DNA of 64,000 nt. It comes from Exiguobacterium sp. FSL W8-0210. GTDB lineage: Bacteria > Bacillota > Bacilli > Exiguobacteriales > Exiguobacteriaceae. Both the position numbers and the translations under genes were made by a program. Each line of letters opens with the position of its first letter. Positions within the stretch are counted from its first letter, which is position 1. Below are positions 51,407 through 61,316 of the stretch, piece after piece. The DNA lies in the NCBI RefSeq assembly GCF_038006045.1, contig NZ_JBBOUK010000001.1, positions 1,343,001-1,407,000 of the forward strand, written 5' to 3'. The notes under the pieces are model-generated. The model had not been told where the DNA came from, searched no databases, and saw only the letters and a list, made by a program, of their open reading frames with translations.

Positions 51407-51420
51407 GAAATTCCCATACT

Positions 51421-51464
51421 AAAAAGCCAAATTTCTCAACATCAATTGAGAAATTTGGCTTTTT
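51421..51464. terminator. 19-bp perfect hairpin, bidirectional terminator
   Basis: AAAAAGCCAAATTTCTCAA (51421-51439) pairs perfectly with 51446-51464, loop 6 nt, with A5/T5 edges on both sides. It lies just inside the transposon end and about 110 bases after the stop of cadA. Confidence 0.85.
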
Positions 51465-51575
51465 CCGTTGCTCAGTTAAAGCGTCCTTTAGTTGTATATT
51501 TCCTGTTAATATCCCTTTTAAAGCATAACATTGTTTTCAATGATCGCACCCGATAGTTGACGCCCATTTTAGAAC

Positions 51576-53705
51576 CTATTCTTTGATTTTCAATAAGCGT
51601 AAACTGTTTAATGTTACAAGTAAAGTTGCTCCCATATCAGCAAATATAGCTATCCAAAGTGTTAACCAACCGGGCATGACCAAAAGTAATGCCACTAATT
51701 TAATCGCCAAAGAGAAGGTAATGTTTTGCTTGATGATTGCTAAAGCCTTACGGCTTAATTTTATTGTATATGGCAATTTACTCAAATCATCAGACATTAA
51801 GGCGATGTCAGCCGTTTCTAAAGCTGTATCAGTTCCAGCACCACCCATTGCTACACCAACGGTAGATGCCGCAAGGGCTGGAGCATCATTCACGCCATCT
51901 CCGACCATCCCCACACTTTGATGTTTTTCTCGAAGTTCTTTAATAAAATTAAGCTTATCTTCTGGAAGTAAGTCAGCTTTAATATCCGAAACACCAACTT
52001 GTTTTCCGATGGCTGTTGCCGTTCTTTGGTTATCGCCTGTTAGCATCACTGTTTCGATTCCCATATTGTTCAACTTGCCGATAACTTCTTTAGACGATTC
52101 CCTCATTTCATCGGCTACGGCAATAAACGAAAGAATTTCTTTTTCTGTTCCTAACACCATCACCGTTTTACCTTGAGTTTGCATATCGGCAATTTTTTCT
52201 TTCCTATCGCTTGAAATGCTTCCGTGTAATTCCTCAAAAAGATTTGGACTTCCCACATAATACATTTCATTATTTATTTTGGCTTTAACGCCTTTACCTG
52301 TAATGGATTGAAAATCCTCTACTGTTACTTCGTTGAATTTTAATCCATTTTCTTCTGCTTTTCGCATAATCGCTGAAGCAAGAGGGTGCTGTGATCCTTT
52401 TTCAATGGCTGCTGTTATGGTCATTAATTCATTTTCATTTCTACCATATGTCACAATGTCTGTTACAGCAGGAATCCCTTTGGTTAATGTTCCTGTTTTA
52501 TCAAAGGCTATCGCTTTTAAGTGTCCTGCTTCTTCTAAATGGATACCACCTTTAATTAAAACACCATTTTTCGCTGCATTTCCTATTGCTGTAACCACAG
52601 CAACTGGAGTTGAGACTACTAAGGCACAAGGACAACCAACCACTAATACAGCTAAGCCTTGATAAATCCATTGGCTCCAGTCTCCGCCAAATAATGGTGG
52701 AACTACCGCAATTAAAAGAGCTAGTATGACAATAGCTGGTGTATAGTATTTTGCAAATTTATCGACAAACGCTTGAGAAGGGGCCCGTTCTGCTTGGGCT
52801 TCTTCTACCAAGTGAATGATTTTTGAAAGAGTAGTATCTTCAACTCGTTTTGTTACTTTAACCTCAAGTAACCCTTCTTCATTCAAGGTTCCTGCAAATA
52901 CTTCATCATTTGTGGTTTTCGTTACTGGAACACTTTCACCTGTAATCGCAGCCTGATTTAATGTCGATGTACCTTTAACCACTATTCCATCCATTGCTAA
53001 CTTTTGACCGGGCTTAACAATCATGATGTCTCCAACTTGAATATCATCAACATGAATCATCATTTCTTCATTGCCTCGTCGAATTAACGCTTCTTTTGGG
53101 GCAATATCCATTAAAGATTCAATAGATTGACGTGCTTTATCCATTGAATAACGCTCTAATGCTTCACTAATCGCAAATAGGATAACAACGGTTGCCCCTT
53201 CACCCCATTCACCAATGATTGCAGCTCCTATAATTGCAATAGTCATAAGCGTATTCATATCGAAATTTAATCTGCTTAGATTTTTGAGACCTTTAATGAA
53301 TAACGAATATCCACCGATTAAAATGGACGCTGCATAACCAATTGTCGGTAGAACATGCTCTTCACCATACTGCTCTCCTAAGAACCAGCTAACTACAAGT
53401 AAAAGAGCTGATACATATACCTTAATGTTTTCTTTCTGCTTCCAAAAAGGTTCTCGTTCTACCCTTTGTTCTTTTTCATCTCGAATTTTTAAATTTTCAA
53501 ATGCTCCTGCTTTTTCTAATTCTTCAATGGTTGTCGTCCCTTTAACATAAACTTTAGATGCTCCGAAATTTACTTTCGCATCCTGAACACCGGGAAGTTC
53601 TTTAACATTATTTTCAAAAATGGCTGCACAGTTAGTACAAGTAAATCCTTGAACACGATAGGCTTTCATTTCTTCTTCAGACAGTTTTGCTTTCCCACTA
53701 GACAT
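51576..53705 (-). CDS. cadA: Cadmium/zinc-translocating P-type ATPase
   Basis: Heavy-metal efflux pump of 709 residues. Order: one HMA domain with C23-x2-C26 (TCTNC), eight membrane helices, actuator TGESVP, the metal-site motif CPC (about 360, in GCPCALV), phosphorylation DKTGTLT (about 400), the HP motif of the nucleotide domain (QHPLA), GDGVNDAP and a final membrane pair. It exports Cd(II), Zn(II) or Pb(II) using ATP. It starts inside the end of cadC (8-base overlap), forming the cadCA operon. Codon use and AT content differ from the flanking copper genes, which fits arrival on the Tn1546-type element. Confidence 0.96.
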   Translation of the reverse strand: MSSGKAKLSEEEMKAYRVQGFTCTNCAAIFENNVKELPGVQDAKVNFGASKVYVKGTTTIEELEKAGAFENLKIRDEKEQRVEREPFWKQKENIKVYVSALLLVVSWFLGEQYGEEHVLPTIGYAASILIGGYSLFIKGLKNLSRLNFDMNTLMTIAIIGAAIIGEWGEGATVVILFAISEALERYSMDKARQSIESLMDIAPKEALIRRGNEEMMIHVDDIQVGDIMIVKPGQKLAMDGIVVKGTSTLNQAAITGESVPVTKTTNDEVFAGTLNEEGLLEVKVTKRVEDTTLSKIIHLVEEAQAERAPSQAFVDKFAKYYTPAIVILALLIAVVPPLFGGDWSQWIYQGLAVLVVGCPCALVVSTPVAVVTAIGNAAKNGVLIKGGIHLEEAGHLKAIAFDKTGTLTKGIPAVTDIVTYGRNENELMTITAAIEKGSQHPLASAIMRKAEENGLKFNEVTVEDFQSITGKGVKAKINNEMYYVGSPNLFEELHGSISSDRKEKIADMQTQGKTVMVLGTEKEILSFIAVADEMRESSKEVIGKLNNMGIETVMLTGDNQRTATAIGKQVGVSDIKADLLPEDKLNFIKELREKHQSVGMVGDGVNDAPALAASTVGVAMGGAGTDTALETADIALMSDDLSKLPYTIKLSRKALAIIKQNITFSLAIKLVALLLVMPGWLTLWIAIFADMGATLLVTLNSLRLLKIKE

Positions 53706-54066
53706 TGATCTTCACCTCTTTCTTATGTGCCAATGCAATCATCATAATTTGTCTGATATGCTCATCATCTAATGAATAAAATGCAAGTTTTCCCTCTTTT
53801 CGAAACTTAACAATCCCTTGCTTATGGAGCGTTCGCAGGTGATGAGAGGCATTTGCAACCGTAACACCTATAATATTTGCTATATCACACACACACAGTT
53901 CGTCATCTTGACATAAAGCATAGGTAATTTTTGCTCTATTTTCATCTGCAATAGCTTTTAACATTTGGGCAACACTAGAAATATCTACTGTCTGTAAATT
54001 ACCTTGTATTCGATTGACCTTTTCTTCGTCATAACAATAAATTTCACAAGTATCTTTCTTAATCAC
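53698..54066 (-). CDS. cadC: ArsR/SmtB-type cadmium-responsive repressor
   Basis: A 122-residue metal-sensing repressor. The four metal ligands of CadC are all present: Cys7 and Cys11 in the N-terminal [10 protein letters not shown] and Cys58, Cys60 in ELCVCD. The winged helix follows ([39 protein letters not shown]). Binding of Cd(II), Pb(II) or Bi(III) releases it from DNA. Two CadC-type operators lie upstream (54084-54148). It is the first gene of cadCA. Confidence 0.95.
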   Translation of the reverse strand: MIKKDTCEIYCYDEEKVNRIQGNLQTVDISSVAQMLKAIADENRAKITYALCQDDELCVCDIANIIGVTVANASHHLRTLHKQGIVKFRKEGKLAFYSLDDEHIRQIMMIALAHKKEVKINV

Positions 54067-54083
54067 ATTCTCACCCCAATATC

Positions 54084-54148
54084 ATTCAAGTGTTTATTTG
54101 AATATAGTATAACCATTTTTAATAATTCATTCAAGTGTTTTTTTGAAT
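54084..54148 (-). promoter_or_regulatory. cadC promoter with two operators
   Basis: Two near-identical inverted repeats, ATTCAAGTGTTTATTTGAAT (54084-54103) and ATTCAAGTGTTTTTTTGAAT (54129-54148), lie 45 bp apart. On the minus strand the distal one supplies the -35 TTGAAT, 17 bases from the -10 TATACT; the proximal one covers the transcript start. This double-operator layout gives tight repression by CadC. Confidence 0.75.
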
Positions 54149-54265
54149 GAGTAAAGAATTCATAAAAAAAGAATTGGAGTACCCAATTCTAATAACAAAA
54201 TAACCAAACTGCATAAGACTTTAAGTACATAACATTATCTGGCCAATTAATGGAATAGGACTGAA

Positions 54266-54841
54266 CTATTTGTTCTCTTCCGATAGCTTTCTATATAATG
54301 AAGCCCTAGACACATTTGTAATTTCACAAATTTGATTTACAGTCATATTTCCTTCTTTATATAGCTTTACTGCATAATTCATTCCCGCATGATTTTTATG
54401 ATATTTTTTTATCCGACCTTTAAACTTTCCTTCTTTCTTAGCCAGCTCAATCCCTTCACGTTGACGCATACGGATAAGATCTCTCTCTAACTGGTTAACA
54501 CCAGCCATTACTGTAATTAAGAATTGGCTGTATGGATTATCCTCTGATAAATCTAGCCATGTATCCTTGAGTGATTTTAAGCTGGCTTTTTTCCTTCGTA
54601 TGTAATCGATCAATTCAAATAAATCTTGTGTACTACGAGTAATTCGAGTTAAATCTGTAACATAAATGGTGTCACCATCTTGTAAGTCCTCTAACATTTT
54701 TTGAAGTTGCTCACGTTCCTTCGTTGCCCCAGAAACTTTTTCTTCGTACATAATATCCATTCCGAATTCGCTTAGCTGCTGAAATTGTCTTGAAGGGTTT
54801 TGACTAGTTGAACTGACACGTACATAACCAATTTTCCGCAA
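54266..54841 (-). CDS. Serine recombinase, Tn3-type resolvase
   Basis: A 191-residue small serine recombinase. The catalytic Ser is in IGYVRVSSTSQNPSRQ (about residue 10), followed by the conserved KVSGATKEREQLQ and the TDLTRITRSTQDLFELIDYI motif with catalytic arginines, the long E-helix (LITVMAGVNQLERDLIRMRQREGI), and a C-terminal helix-turn-helix (MTVNQICEITNVSRASLYRKL). Size and order match TnpR of Tn1546/Tn917-type transposons, which resolves cointegrates at a res site. The res site would lie upstream, in 54842-54925. The transposase gene is missing. Confidence 0.92.
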   Translation of the reverse strand: MRKIGYVRVSSTSQNPSRQFQQLSEFGMDIMYEEKVSGATKEREQLQKMLEDLQDGDTIYVTDLTRITRSTQDLFELIDYIRRKKASLKSLKDTWLDLSEDNPYSQFLITVMAGVNQLERDLIRMRQREGIELAKKEGKFKGRIKKYHKNHAGMNYAVKLYKEGNMTVNQICEITNVSRASLYRKLSEENK

Positions 54842-54925
54842 AATATCACCTCACTTTTGAGACAAGTCTTATGAGACGCTAGATCACAGCAATCCACTTC
54901 AAAATAAATGACTTGATGAAGTCAC

Positions 54926-54985
54926 TTCAGATCATAGAAAAACCCTCATTTCGACGTCGAAATGAGGGTTTTTCTATGATCTGAA
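54926..54985. terminator. 60-bp perfect palindrome
   Basis: 30-bp perfect arms with no loop, centred between 54955 and 54956 (CATTTCGAC / GTCGAAATG at the centre). As RNA it forms a very stable hairpin with T-rich arms, so it would act as a terminator of the M23 peptidase gene, which ends at 55025, and in the other direction. Confidence 0.75.
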
Positions 54986-55024
54986 AAGATGCTGTCTTAG
55001 GACATCCTCTCTTCTTTTTTTAGG

Positions 55025-55744
55025 TTACAAATAGTTCAATGGGTTGACACTATTCGCTGCAGAATAACTGCTGTATTTATAACTGTTTTTATGAATCTCA
55101 AAGTGTAAATGATTTCCGAACGAGTTTCCTGTATTCCCAACTGTTCCAATCTTCATACCTTTAGAGACTGTCTGACCACTTTTTACCGAAAGACTATTCA
55201 TATGAGCATAAACGGTTACGTATTTTTGATTCTTTAGACTATGTGAAATCATAACGTGTTTACCATATGCACCGCTGTTTTTAGAGGTAGTGACTTTTCC
55301 ACTCGCAGAAGCATAGACAGGTGTGCCTTTTGTTGCAGCTAGATCAACGCCATTATGGAATGTATAACCGTAAGCGCCATTAGATTTTCCGTATCCTTGG
55401 GTCAGCCTCCCTTTAGTAGGAGAAGCAAAAAGAGACTCATTATACGTCATTTTTTTTGCAACGTGGCTCTTATATTTTTTTAGGTAAGAACTATAGATAT
55501 ACCGTGTGTTCCCTTTGTAAAGTACTTTTGTCCAAGCTCCTTTTTTTCCTAAATAAGAAAAAGTCTGACCAGTGTTAGTCACGCCGACTATATTGTAATT
55601 GAGAGAAGGACCAGTCCGAACACGGAGATCGTCTGTCTTTACTTTTACTTTATATGCACTACTTGCTTCAACTTTTGGGCTATGCATTGAAAAAGTTGTT
55701 GTGAGTAAGACGCTAGAAGCGATAAGTATTACCTTGTTTTTCAT
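55025..55744 (-). CDS. Secreted M23 peptidase with SH3 domain
   Basis: Cell-wall endopeptidase of 239 residues. A signal peptide (MKNKVILIASSVLLTTTFSM, cleavage near VEASS) is followed by a bacterial SH3 domain (about 33-90: DDLRVRTGPSLNYNIVGVTN, WTKVLYKGNTRYIYSSYL) that binds the wall, and a LytM-type M23 domain (about 115-235). The zinc ligands are visible: HNGVDLAA (H-x3-D), and HLHFEIH near the C-terminus, with YAHMNSL between. It would cut peptide cross-links in peptidoglycan. It is transcribed alone; the strong palindrome lies after it. Confidence 0.93.
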   Translation of the reverse strand: MKNKVILIASSVLLTTTFSMHSPKVEASSAYKVKVKTDDLRVRTGPSLNYNIVGVTNTGQTFSYLGKKGAWTKVLYKGNTRYIYSSYLKKYKSHVAKKMTYNESLFASPTKGRLTQGYGKSNGAYGYTFHNGVDLAATKGTPVYASASGKVTTSKNSGAYGKHVMISHSLKNQKYVTVYAHMNSLSVKSGQTVSKGMKIGTVGNTGNSFGNHLHFEIHKNSYKYSSYSAANSVNPLNYL

Positions 55745-55974
55745 TAGTTGTACTCCTTTAAAGATAAAGATACGGTGACAAACGATTTGTTAAAAGGAGT
55801 ATAGCATCACTATATTACAAAAAAGTGTATCAAATTCATTTCAAAAATTGATACGAGATTTAATCAAAAAATGCATAGGTTTTTCACAAACAGATTTTAT
55901 GATTAAAATTAAACACATTTCTTTTTTATACATCTTAAAAAAAGATTTATTTTTTAGAGTTCGGGAGGAATTTG

Positions 55975-56673
55975 ATGGAGTTATCTTTTTTGTTAGCTTT
56001 TGGGGCAGGGTTTTTATCTTTTATCTCGCCATGTTGCCTAGCTTTGTATCCTGTTTTTCTATCTTACATTACAGGAATTTCAGTTACAGAGTTAAAAGAA
56101 AATAAAAAGTGGAACTGGAATGGTGTTCCCCATACATTCGTTTTCTTACTTGGATTTTCGAGCGTATTTTTAGTGATGGGTTTTTCAACGTCATATTTGG
56201 CTGATTTTTTTATAGTGTATAAAGATGTTCTACGGATGAGCGGTGCACTTATTTTATTCATATTCGGTGTTATTTTAACTGGTCTGTGGACCCCAATATT
56301 TTTACTTAAAGAGCGAAGAATGAACTTAGGAAAAAGAAAGCGTGGTTATATCGGAACGTTTATTGTCGGAGTCGGATCGGCTGCTGGATGGACTCCTTGT
56401 ACAGGACCAATCCTCGCTGGAGTTATTGCTTTGATCGCCACGAATCCTAGTAATGGATTTTTATATATGCTCTTTTATGTACTAGGTTTTTCTATTCCAT
56501 TTTTCTTGATGTCGTTTTTGGTCGGGAAATCCAGATACTTAATGAATTATTCTTCAAAGGTTATGAAAATAGGTGGCTGGTTTATGATTTTATTAGGTAT
56601 CATATTGTATTTCGATGGTCTGACGAAACTAACTACAATATTGATTGATTTTACAGGGTTTAGAGGGTTCTGA
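55975..56673 (+). CDS. ccdA: CcdA/DsbD-type thiol-disulfide membrane protein
   Basis: A 232-residue polytopic protein with six helices that carries reducing power across the membrane. The start at 55975 follows GGGAGGAA; the TTG at 55972 is not needed. The two redox cysteines are in ISPCCLALYPVFLSYITG (about residues 20-21) and GWTPCTGPILAGVIA (about 140). In copper loci such proteins supply electrons to outer thiol or cytochrome-maturation factors. It sits just before the two-component genes and may share their control. Confidence 0.9.
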   Translation: MELSFLLAFGAGFLSFISPCCLALYPVFLSYITGISVTELKENKKWNWNGVPHTFVFLLGFSSVFLVMGFSTSYLADFFIVYKDVLRMSGALILFIFGVILTGLWTPIFLLKERRMNLGKRKRGYIGTFIVGVGSAAGWTPCTGPILAGVIALIATNPSNGFLYMLFYVLGFSIPFFLMSFLVGKSRYLMNYSSKVMKIGGWFMILLGIILYFDGLTKLTTILIDFTGFRGF

Positions 56674-56710
56674 CGCTCTATTTTCTATTTCGAAAGGAGA
56701 TGCATCGTAA

Positions 56711-57516
56711 ATGTCTCGTGAAATGTCCTGATAATGGGAGTAGAGGAAAACTGGAAATTGATGGAGAACATAAAACAACTTAAACCTGTAAGTATAGATA
56801 TTCATATTTCTTCAAAAGAAGGATGGGTTCGAAAGCTATTTCCTGATTTTAAATATTTTGATTCATTTTCAAAAAAAGAATCAGAAGAAGGGTATATTAG
56901 TAATCTGATTGAATATTGTACTTCTCAAGAAATAGGCTGGATTATCCCTTTAAGCGAACAAGAAGCATCTACGTTATCAAAACATAAGTTGAAAATGAGA
57001 AAAAATAACGTAGCGTTTATAACATCCTTTGACTGGGATAAAACAGTACTTCATGATTCATTTTCGGTTCAAGGTAATACTTTCACTTATTCTTTTGACC
57101 AGATAAAGAATGCGCCTGAAGGTGTAAAGGTGGGGAAAATTGATGCATATGTCGATTATCGATCTAGTGAAGTGATTTGCTGTTTTATGAGAGAAGAGTA
57201 TGAACGGTACCAAGATACTGTTCTTTCATACGAGGTGTTTGCCAACTCGATTTTAGAGGAGTGCGTAGCAATAATTGCTCAAAGGCTTAATATAAAGGGT
57301 TCTTTTTCTTTCGATTATCAACGTGATTCGGAGGGAATGTATACGATTACAAAAATAGAATGTTTCATGACGCATTCTACTCGTGAGGCTATTTTTAGTG
57401 ATTATGATTTCGCTAATTATTTGTGGAGCAATATTCAAGGAATTGTCCTTTTAAAAGAATCAAATGATAAAAGCTCTTTTGTGTATCGCCTAAATGAAGA
57501 ATACTTTCTTTTCTAA
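56711..57516 (+). pseudogene. ATP-grasp-like protein with N-terminal frameshift
   Basis: AAGGAG precedes an ATG at 56711 that opens MSREMS and stops at TGA 56729. One base lost there would let it run into LIMGVEENWKLMENIKQLKP, a typical N-terminus of pre-ATP-grasp proteins. The longer open frame from the ATG at 56734 (260 codons) has no ribosome site of its own but could be reinitiated from the overlapping stop. The centre (VDYRSSEVICCFMREEYERY, then ILEECVAIIAQRLNIKGSFSFDYQRD) resembles an ATP-grasp ATP-binding core, but the C-terminal catalytic part is short. The family call is tentative. Expression from 56734 cannot be excluded. Confidence 0.55.
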
Positions 57517-57568
57517 ATCTCAACAGTTTGTTTTTATATGTAATCATCTTAAATGAGAAAGGTACTTT

Positions 57569-58885
57569 ATGAATAAACTTTCATTTAAAATAACGTTATT
57601 TTATTTTTTCGGGATTCTCATGATTTTCATTCTCTCATCTGCTCTTGTATACAACATTCTTGAGCATCAACAAGTAGAAAGTGAACTGGAGAGCCTTCAA
57701 GAGAGAGGCAATAGTCATCGAGATGTTCTTTCCACTAACTTCGACAAGCAAACAGTTGAACACGTTGTTTTAATGGAGGAAAAGGCGATGACTGATGTGA
57801 TTATCTTAGACAAAAATAATCAAGTCGTCGATTCATCTAACGACGCTGAACAATTTTTGAACCCGGATTGGATTCAAAAAAAGGATGGAATCGTAGAAGG
57901 TAATTGGAGAGAGGGCAAATTTTTAGTGACGGTGAGTAATATTGAAGATGGCGGTCAAATAATCATGTTAGAGCCGACGAAGTATATACAGCATTTGATG
58001 GGGGAATTGAAACAACAAGTAGTGTTCTCTCTATTCTTGTTAGTACTTTTTCTATTAGTAAGTGTTTATTTTTTGAGTTATATCATTATAAAGCCACTTT
58101 TATCAATGAAAGAGGCAACGGTAAAGTTAAGTAAAGGCGAGGTGCTGAAAATCAGAGAAGCTGAGAGAAGCGACGAAGTAGGAGATTTAGCACGAGCGAT
58201 CACTAAGTTATCTGTTGATTTACGTCATATTCAAAATACAAGAAAGCAATTTCTGACTTCAATCACACATGAATTGCGTACGCCGATTACCTACATCAAA
58301 GGATATGCAGGACTCCTCAAAAAAGACGAATCGAGATTTGGAGATATTATCTATGAGGAATCCGAAAGACTTCAAGAACTGATTGAGGATTTGTTTGAAC
58401 TTGCTAGATTGGAAGAGCCACATTTTCAAATAGATCCTCAGATCACAGAGATGAATGATTTCTTAAAAAAAATCAGTGAAAGAATAATTTTTAAATTTGA
58501 GGAGAAACAAGTGAAATTAATTCTTCAAATTAATAAAACTCCCATCTACAAAGAGATAGACCAAGCTAGATTCGATCAGGTTCTCTTAAATTTACTGGAT
58601 AACGCGCTAAAATATACACATGCGAACAAACGCGTATTTTTAAAACTTGATGAAAACTTTATTGAAGTTACGGATGAAGGTGGTGGTGTGGATGAGCAAT
58701 CACTCCCGTATCTTTTTGATCGTTTTTATCGAGTAGATTCTTCACGAAATCGTGAAACAGGAGGTACTGGGCTCGGTTTGGCTATCACGAAAGAAATAGT
58801 TGAAGCGCACAAAGGGACCATCGTAGCTATTAATGTAGAAAACGGGCTGAAGGTTGTCATTGACTTGAGGGGGATTCCAGGATGA
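57569..58885 (+). CDS. Sensor histidine kinase
   Basis: A 438-residue membrane kinase. Two helices (about 8-30 and 150-175) enclose an extracytoplasmic sensor of about 120 residues without recognised fold. HAMP follows (KPLLSMKEATVKLSKGEVLK), then H-box TSITHELRTPITYIKGYAGL (phospho-His near 233), N-box NLLDNALKYTHANK, G1 DEGGGVDEQ, F-box and G2 GGTGLGLAI. Overlaps the response regulator gene by four bases (ATGA), so it once formed a normal pair. Its neighbours CcdA, YdhK and the copper oxidase suggest sensing of copper or envelope stress (inference). Confidence 0.93.
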   Translation: MNKLSFKITLFYFFGILMIFILSSALVYNILEHQQVESELESLQERGNSHRDVLSTNFDKQTVEHVVLMEEKAMTDVIILDKNNQVVDSSNDAEQFLNPDWIQKKDGIVEGNWREGKFLVTVSNIEDGGQIIMLEPTKYIQHLMGELKQQVVFSLFLLVLFLLVSVYFLSYIIIKPLLSMKEATVKLSKGEVLKIREAERSDEVGDLARAITKLSVDLRHIQNTRKQFLTSITHELRTPITYIKGYAGLLKKDESRFGDIIYEESERLQELIEDLFELARLEEPHFQIDPQITEMNDFLKKISERIIFKFEEKQVKLILQINKTPIYKEIDQARFDQVLLNLLDNALKYTHANKRVFLKLDENFIEVTDEGGGVDEQSLPYLFDRFYRVDSSRNRETGGTGLGLAITKEIVEAHKGTIVAINVENGLKVVIDLRGIPG

Positions 58886-59481
58886 GAACCATTGCTTTGG
58901 TAGATGATGAGAATCGAATGTTAGAACTGATTGAACTCTATCTGCAAGACAGTTATACCTGTATTAAGCTGAACAGCGGAAGAGAGATATTGAACTTGAT
59001 TGATGTAGATGAGCCTGACTTAATCATATTGGATGTGATGATGCCTTTAATGGATGGTTTTGAGACCTGTCAAAGGATAAGGGAAGTTTCGAATGTACCA
59101 ATCATTTTATTGACAGCACTCGACGGAAAAGAAGAAATCGTAAAAGGATTACAACTGGGAGCAGATGATTACATTGTGAAACCGTTCGACGAGGCGGAAT
59201 TGAAGGCAAGAATTCAATCGATTTTCAGACGAACTACAGTTTCTTCAGGATCAAAAATCGAATCGTCGGGTCTAATCTTAAATGAAGACGCCCATGAGCT
59301 GTATTATGATAATCACTTAGTCAAAGTCACGCCAAAGGAATTTTCATTACTTGCTAAGTTATTAAAAAATCCAGAACGTGTCTATTCAAGAGAGGAACTG
59401 CTCTCAAGTTTATGGTTAGCAAATGAGTGGACAGATGAACGAACGGTCGACTCTCATGTAAGAAACTTAAGAGAAAAACTT
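58882..59481 (+). pseudogene. OmpR-type response regulator, 5' part, cut by IS1182 copy C
   Basis: Receiver domain with phospho-Asp in LIILDVMMPLMDGFE (about 53), Thr in IILLTALDGKEE and Lys in IVKPFDEAEL, then most of the OmpR-type winged helix (KVTPKEFSLLAKLLKNPERV, SREELLSSLW, RTVDSHVRNLREKL). The IS enters exactly after codon CTT (59479-59481). In the present DNA the frame adds EAGT and stops. The lost tail is at 61317-61370. The shortened protein lacks the wing of the DNA-binding domain, so promoter binding is probably abolished. Confidence 0.9.
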
Positions 59482-61316
59482 GAGGCTGGGACATAACTCA
59501 GTTTCACAAACAAAAGGCCCTCGAAACGACTATACGTTTCGAGGGCCTTGTTCTATGAAAAAAAACCGATTCTGAATAAACAAATAAGGACAACCTCTGA
59601 TAAAGTTAAAGTGATCAAACCATAACCATCGGAGGTGCCCTTATGTTTAAAGATTATAACATGAACCAGCTGGTTCTGCCCTTAGATTTAGAAGTTCGTC
59701 TTCAAGAAAATGATATTGCGTTCGCTGTCCACCATCTCGTCGAATCCATTCCAGACGATGTGTTCGAGCCTTTCATGCGCACGACAGGATGCCCGGCTTA
59801 CCATCCACGCATGATGATGAAAATTATCTTATGTGCCTACACACAATCGGTCTTCTCCGGTCGGAAGATTGAAGGATTACTATCCGATAGTCTGCGGATG
59901 ATGTGGCTAGCACAAGGGAATGCGCCGAGCTATCGTACCATCAACCGTTTTCGAGTGCATCCCGCAGTCACTCCGATATTGAAGCAAGCCTTCGTTACCT
60001 TCCGTTGCCATCTCGTCGAGATGGGAGAAATCAATGAAGAAGCCATCTTTATCGATGGTACAAAGTTAGAGGCGAATGCGAACCGATATACCTTTGTTTG
60101 GCGGAAATCGATTGAACGTCATAGTGCGTCTCTCGTGGACAAATCGAATCGTATCTATGACAACCTCGTCGAACAAGACATCCTACCGGAAATTGAACGA
60201 GAAAACCCGGACGAGCTTACTCTCTCAGAACTCGAACACATGGGTGAAGCTGTAGACGCACATATCGCTTCCATCAACCAAAAAATCGAGGCGAGTACGG
60301 ACACCCAAGAAAGAAAACGTCTGCGTTCTGAACGGAAGGAACCACGTCTCCTTCGAAAGGAAATTACAGATTTCATCGAGCGGAAACAGAGATACGCCCT
60401 TCAAAAGAGGACGCTCGCTGGACGGAACAGCTATTCGAAAACGGACACGGACGCGACGTTCATGCGAATGAAAGAAGATCATATGCAAAATGGACAACTC
60501 AAACCAGGCTATAACGTTCAAATCGCGACCGAAGGACAATACACACTCGCTTATGATATTTATCCGAATCCGACGGATGCCCGGACGTTACTCCCCTTTT
60601 TAGATGAGGTCAGCTCATATTTACCACTACCACCGCATATCGTTGCGGATGCCGGCTATGGGAGTCAGGAGAATTATCAGGATATTCTGATGCGCCGTGG
60701 GCGCATTCCACTCATCCCTTACACGATGTTCGAAAAAGAAAAGTCGCGAAAATGGCGCAACGATCCCTTTAACACAGCGAACTGGTCTTACGATGAAACG
60801 GCGGATCGGTTTGTGTGCCCGAATGGACAGGACGTAACGTTCCGTTACATGTCCAAGAGAACAGATCGTTACGGATTCACGCGTGATTTCAAGGTGTATG
60901 AAAGTGAAGGGTGTGATGGCTGCCCGTTCCGCTCCCGTTGTACAAAGGCCGAAGAAGGGCGTCACCGACAGGTACACATAAACACTTCATGGGAAGAACA
61001 AAAAGAACAGATGAAAAAATGGCTTTCAGATCAAAAAACAGGATCCCTCTATGCGAAACGGAAGATAGACGTGGAACCAGTTTTTGGATATCTGAAGGCT
61101 AATTTGAGTTTCACTCGCTTTTCTGTGCGAGGAAAAGCGAAGGTGAAGCGTGAGCTCGGCTTCATCCTCATGGCCGTAAATTTGAGGAAATGGCTCATCC
61201 AAAGCGTTGCCCGAAGGGCAGCTTGACGAGAGACAATGAAAAAAGAAGGAATTGCACATCCTCAGTGATGGCAATTCCTTCTTTTCGTTAAATTCAGCTA
61301 GTTATGTCCCAGCCTC
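59482..61316 (+). mobile_element. IS1182-family element, copy C (complete)
   Basis: An 1835-bp element, same length as copy B, with GAGGCTGGGACATAACT ends. It differs from A and B at several residues (YDETADRF, CTKAEEG, final RRAA, NTANWS), so it is a separate lineage. It splits the response regulator gene at a codon boundary with no duplication of flanking bases. Hairpins flank the transposase as in the other copies. Confidence 0.95.
59643..61226 (+). CDS. IS1182-family transposase
   Basis: Intact 527-residue DDE transposase, same layout as in copy B: N-terminal DUF772-type domain, FIDGTKLEANANRYTF with the first catalytic Asp, VADAGYGSQENYQ with the second, CDGCPFRSRC cluster, DVEPVFGYLKANL with the Glu. 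The reading frame and ribosome site (GGAGGTG) are intact, so the copy is likely active. About a dozen residue differences separate it from copy B. Confidence 0.95.
   Translation: MFKDYNMNQLVLPLDLEVRLQENDIAFAVHHLVESIPDDVFEPFMRTTGCPAYHPRMMMKIILCAYTQSVFSGRKIEGLLSDSLRMMWLAQGNAPSYRTINRFRVHPAVTPILKQAFVTFRCHLVEMGEINEEAIFIDGTKLEANANRYTFVWRKSIERHSASLVDKSNRIYDNLVEQDILPEIERENPDELTLSELEHMGEAVDAHIASINQKIEASTDTQERKRLRSERKEPRLLRKEITDFIERKQRYALQKRTLAGRNSYSKTDTDATFMRMKEDHMQNGQLKPGYNVQIATEGQYTLAYDIYPNPTDARTLLPFLDEVSSYLPLPPHIVADAGYGSQENYQDILMRRGRIPLIPYTMFEKEKSRKWRNDPFNTANWSYDETADRFVCPNGQDVTFRYMSKRTDRYGFTRDFKVYESEGCDGCPFRSRCTKAEEGRHRQVHINTSWEEQKEQMKKWLSDQKTGSLYAKRKIDVEPVFGYLKANLSFTRFSVRGKAKVKRELGFILMAVNLRKWLIQSVARRAA

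Noticed and set aside
18571-61316. One large composite transposon between IS1182 copies B and C
   Set aside because: B and C differ at many positions and enclose backbone-like teichoic acid genes; C lies inside a native regulator gene, so independent insertion is simpler.
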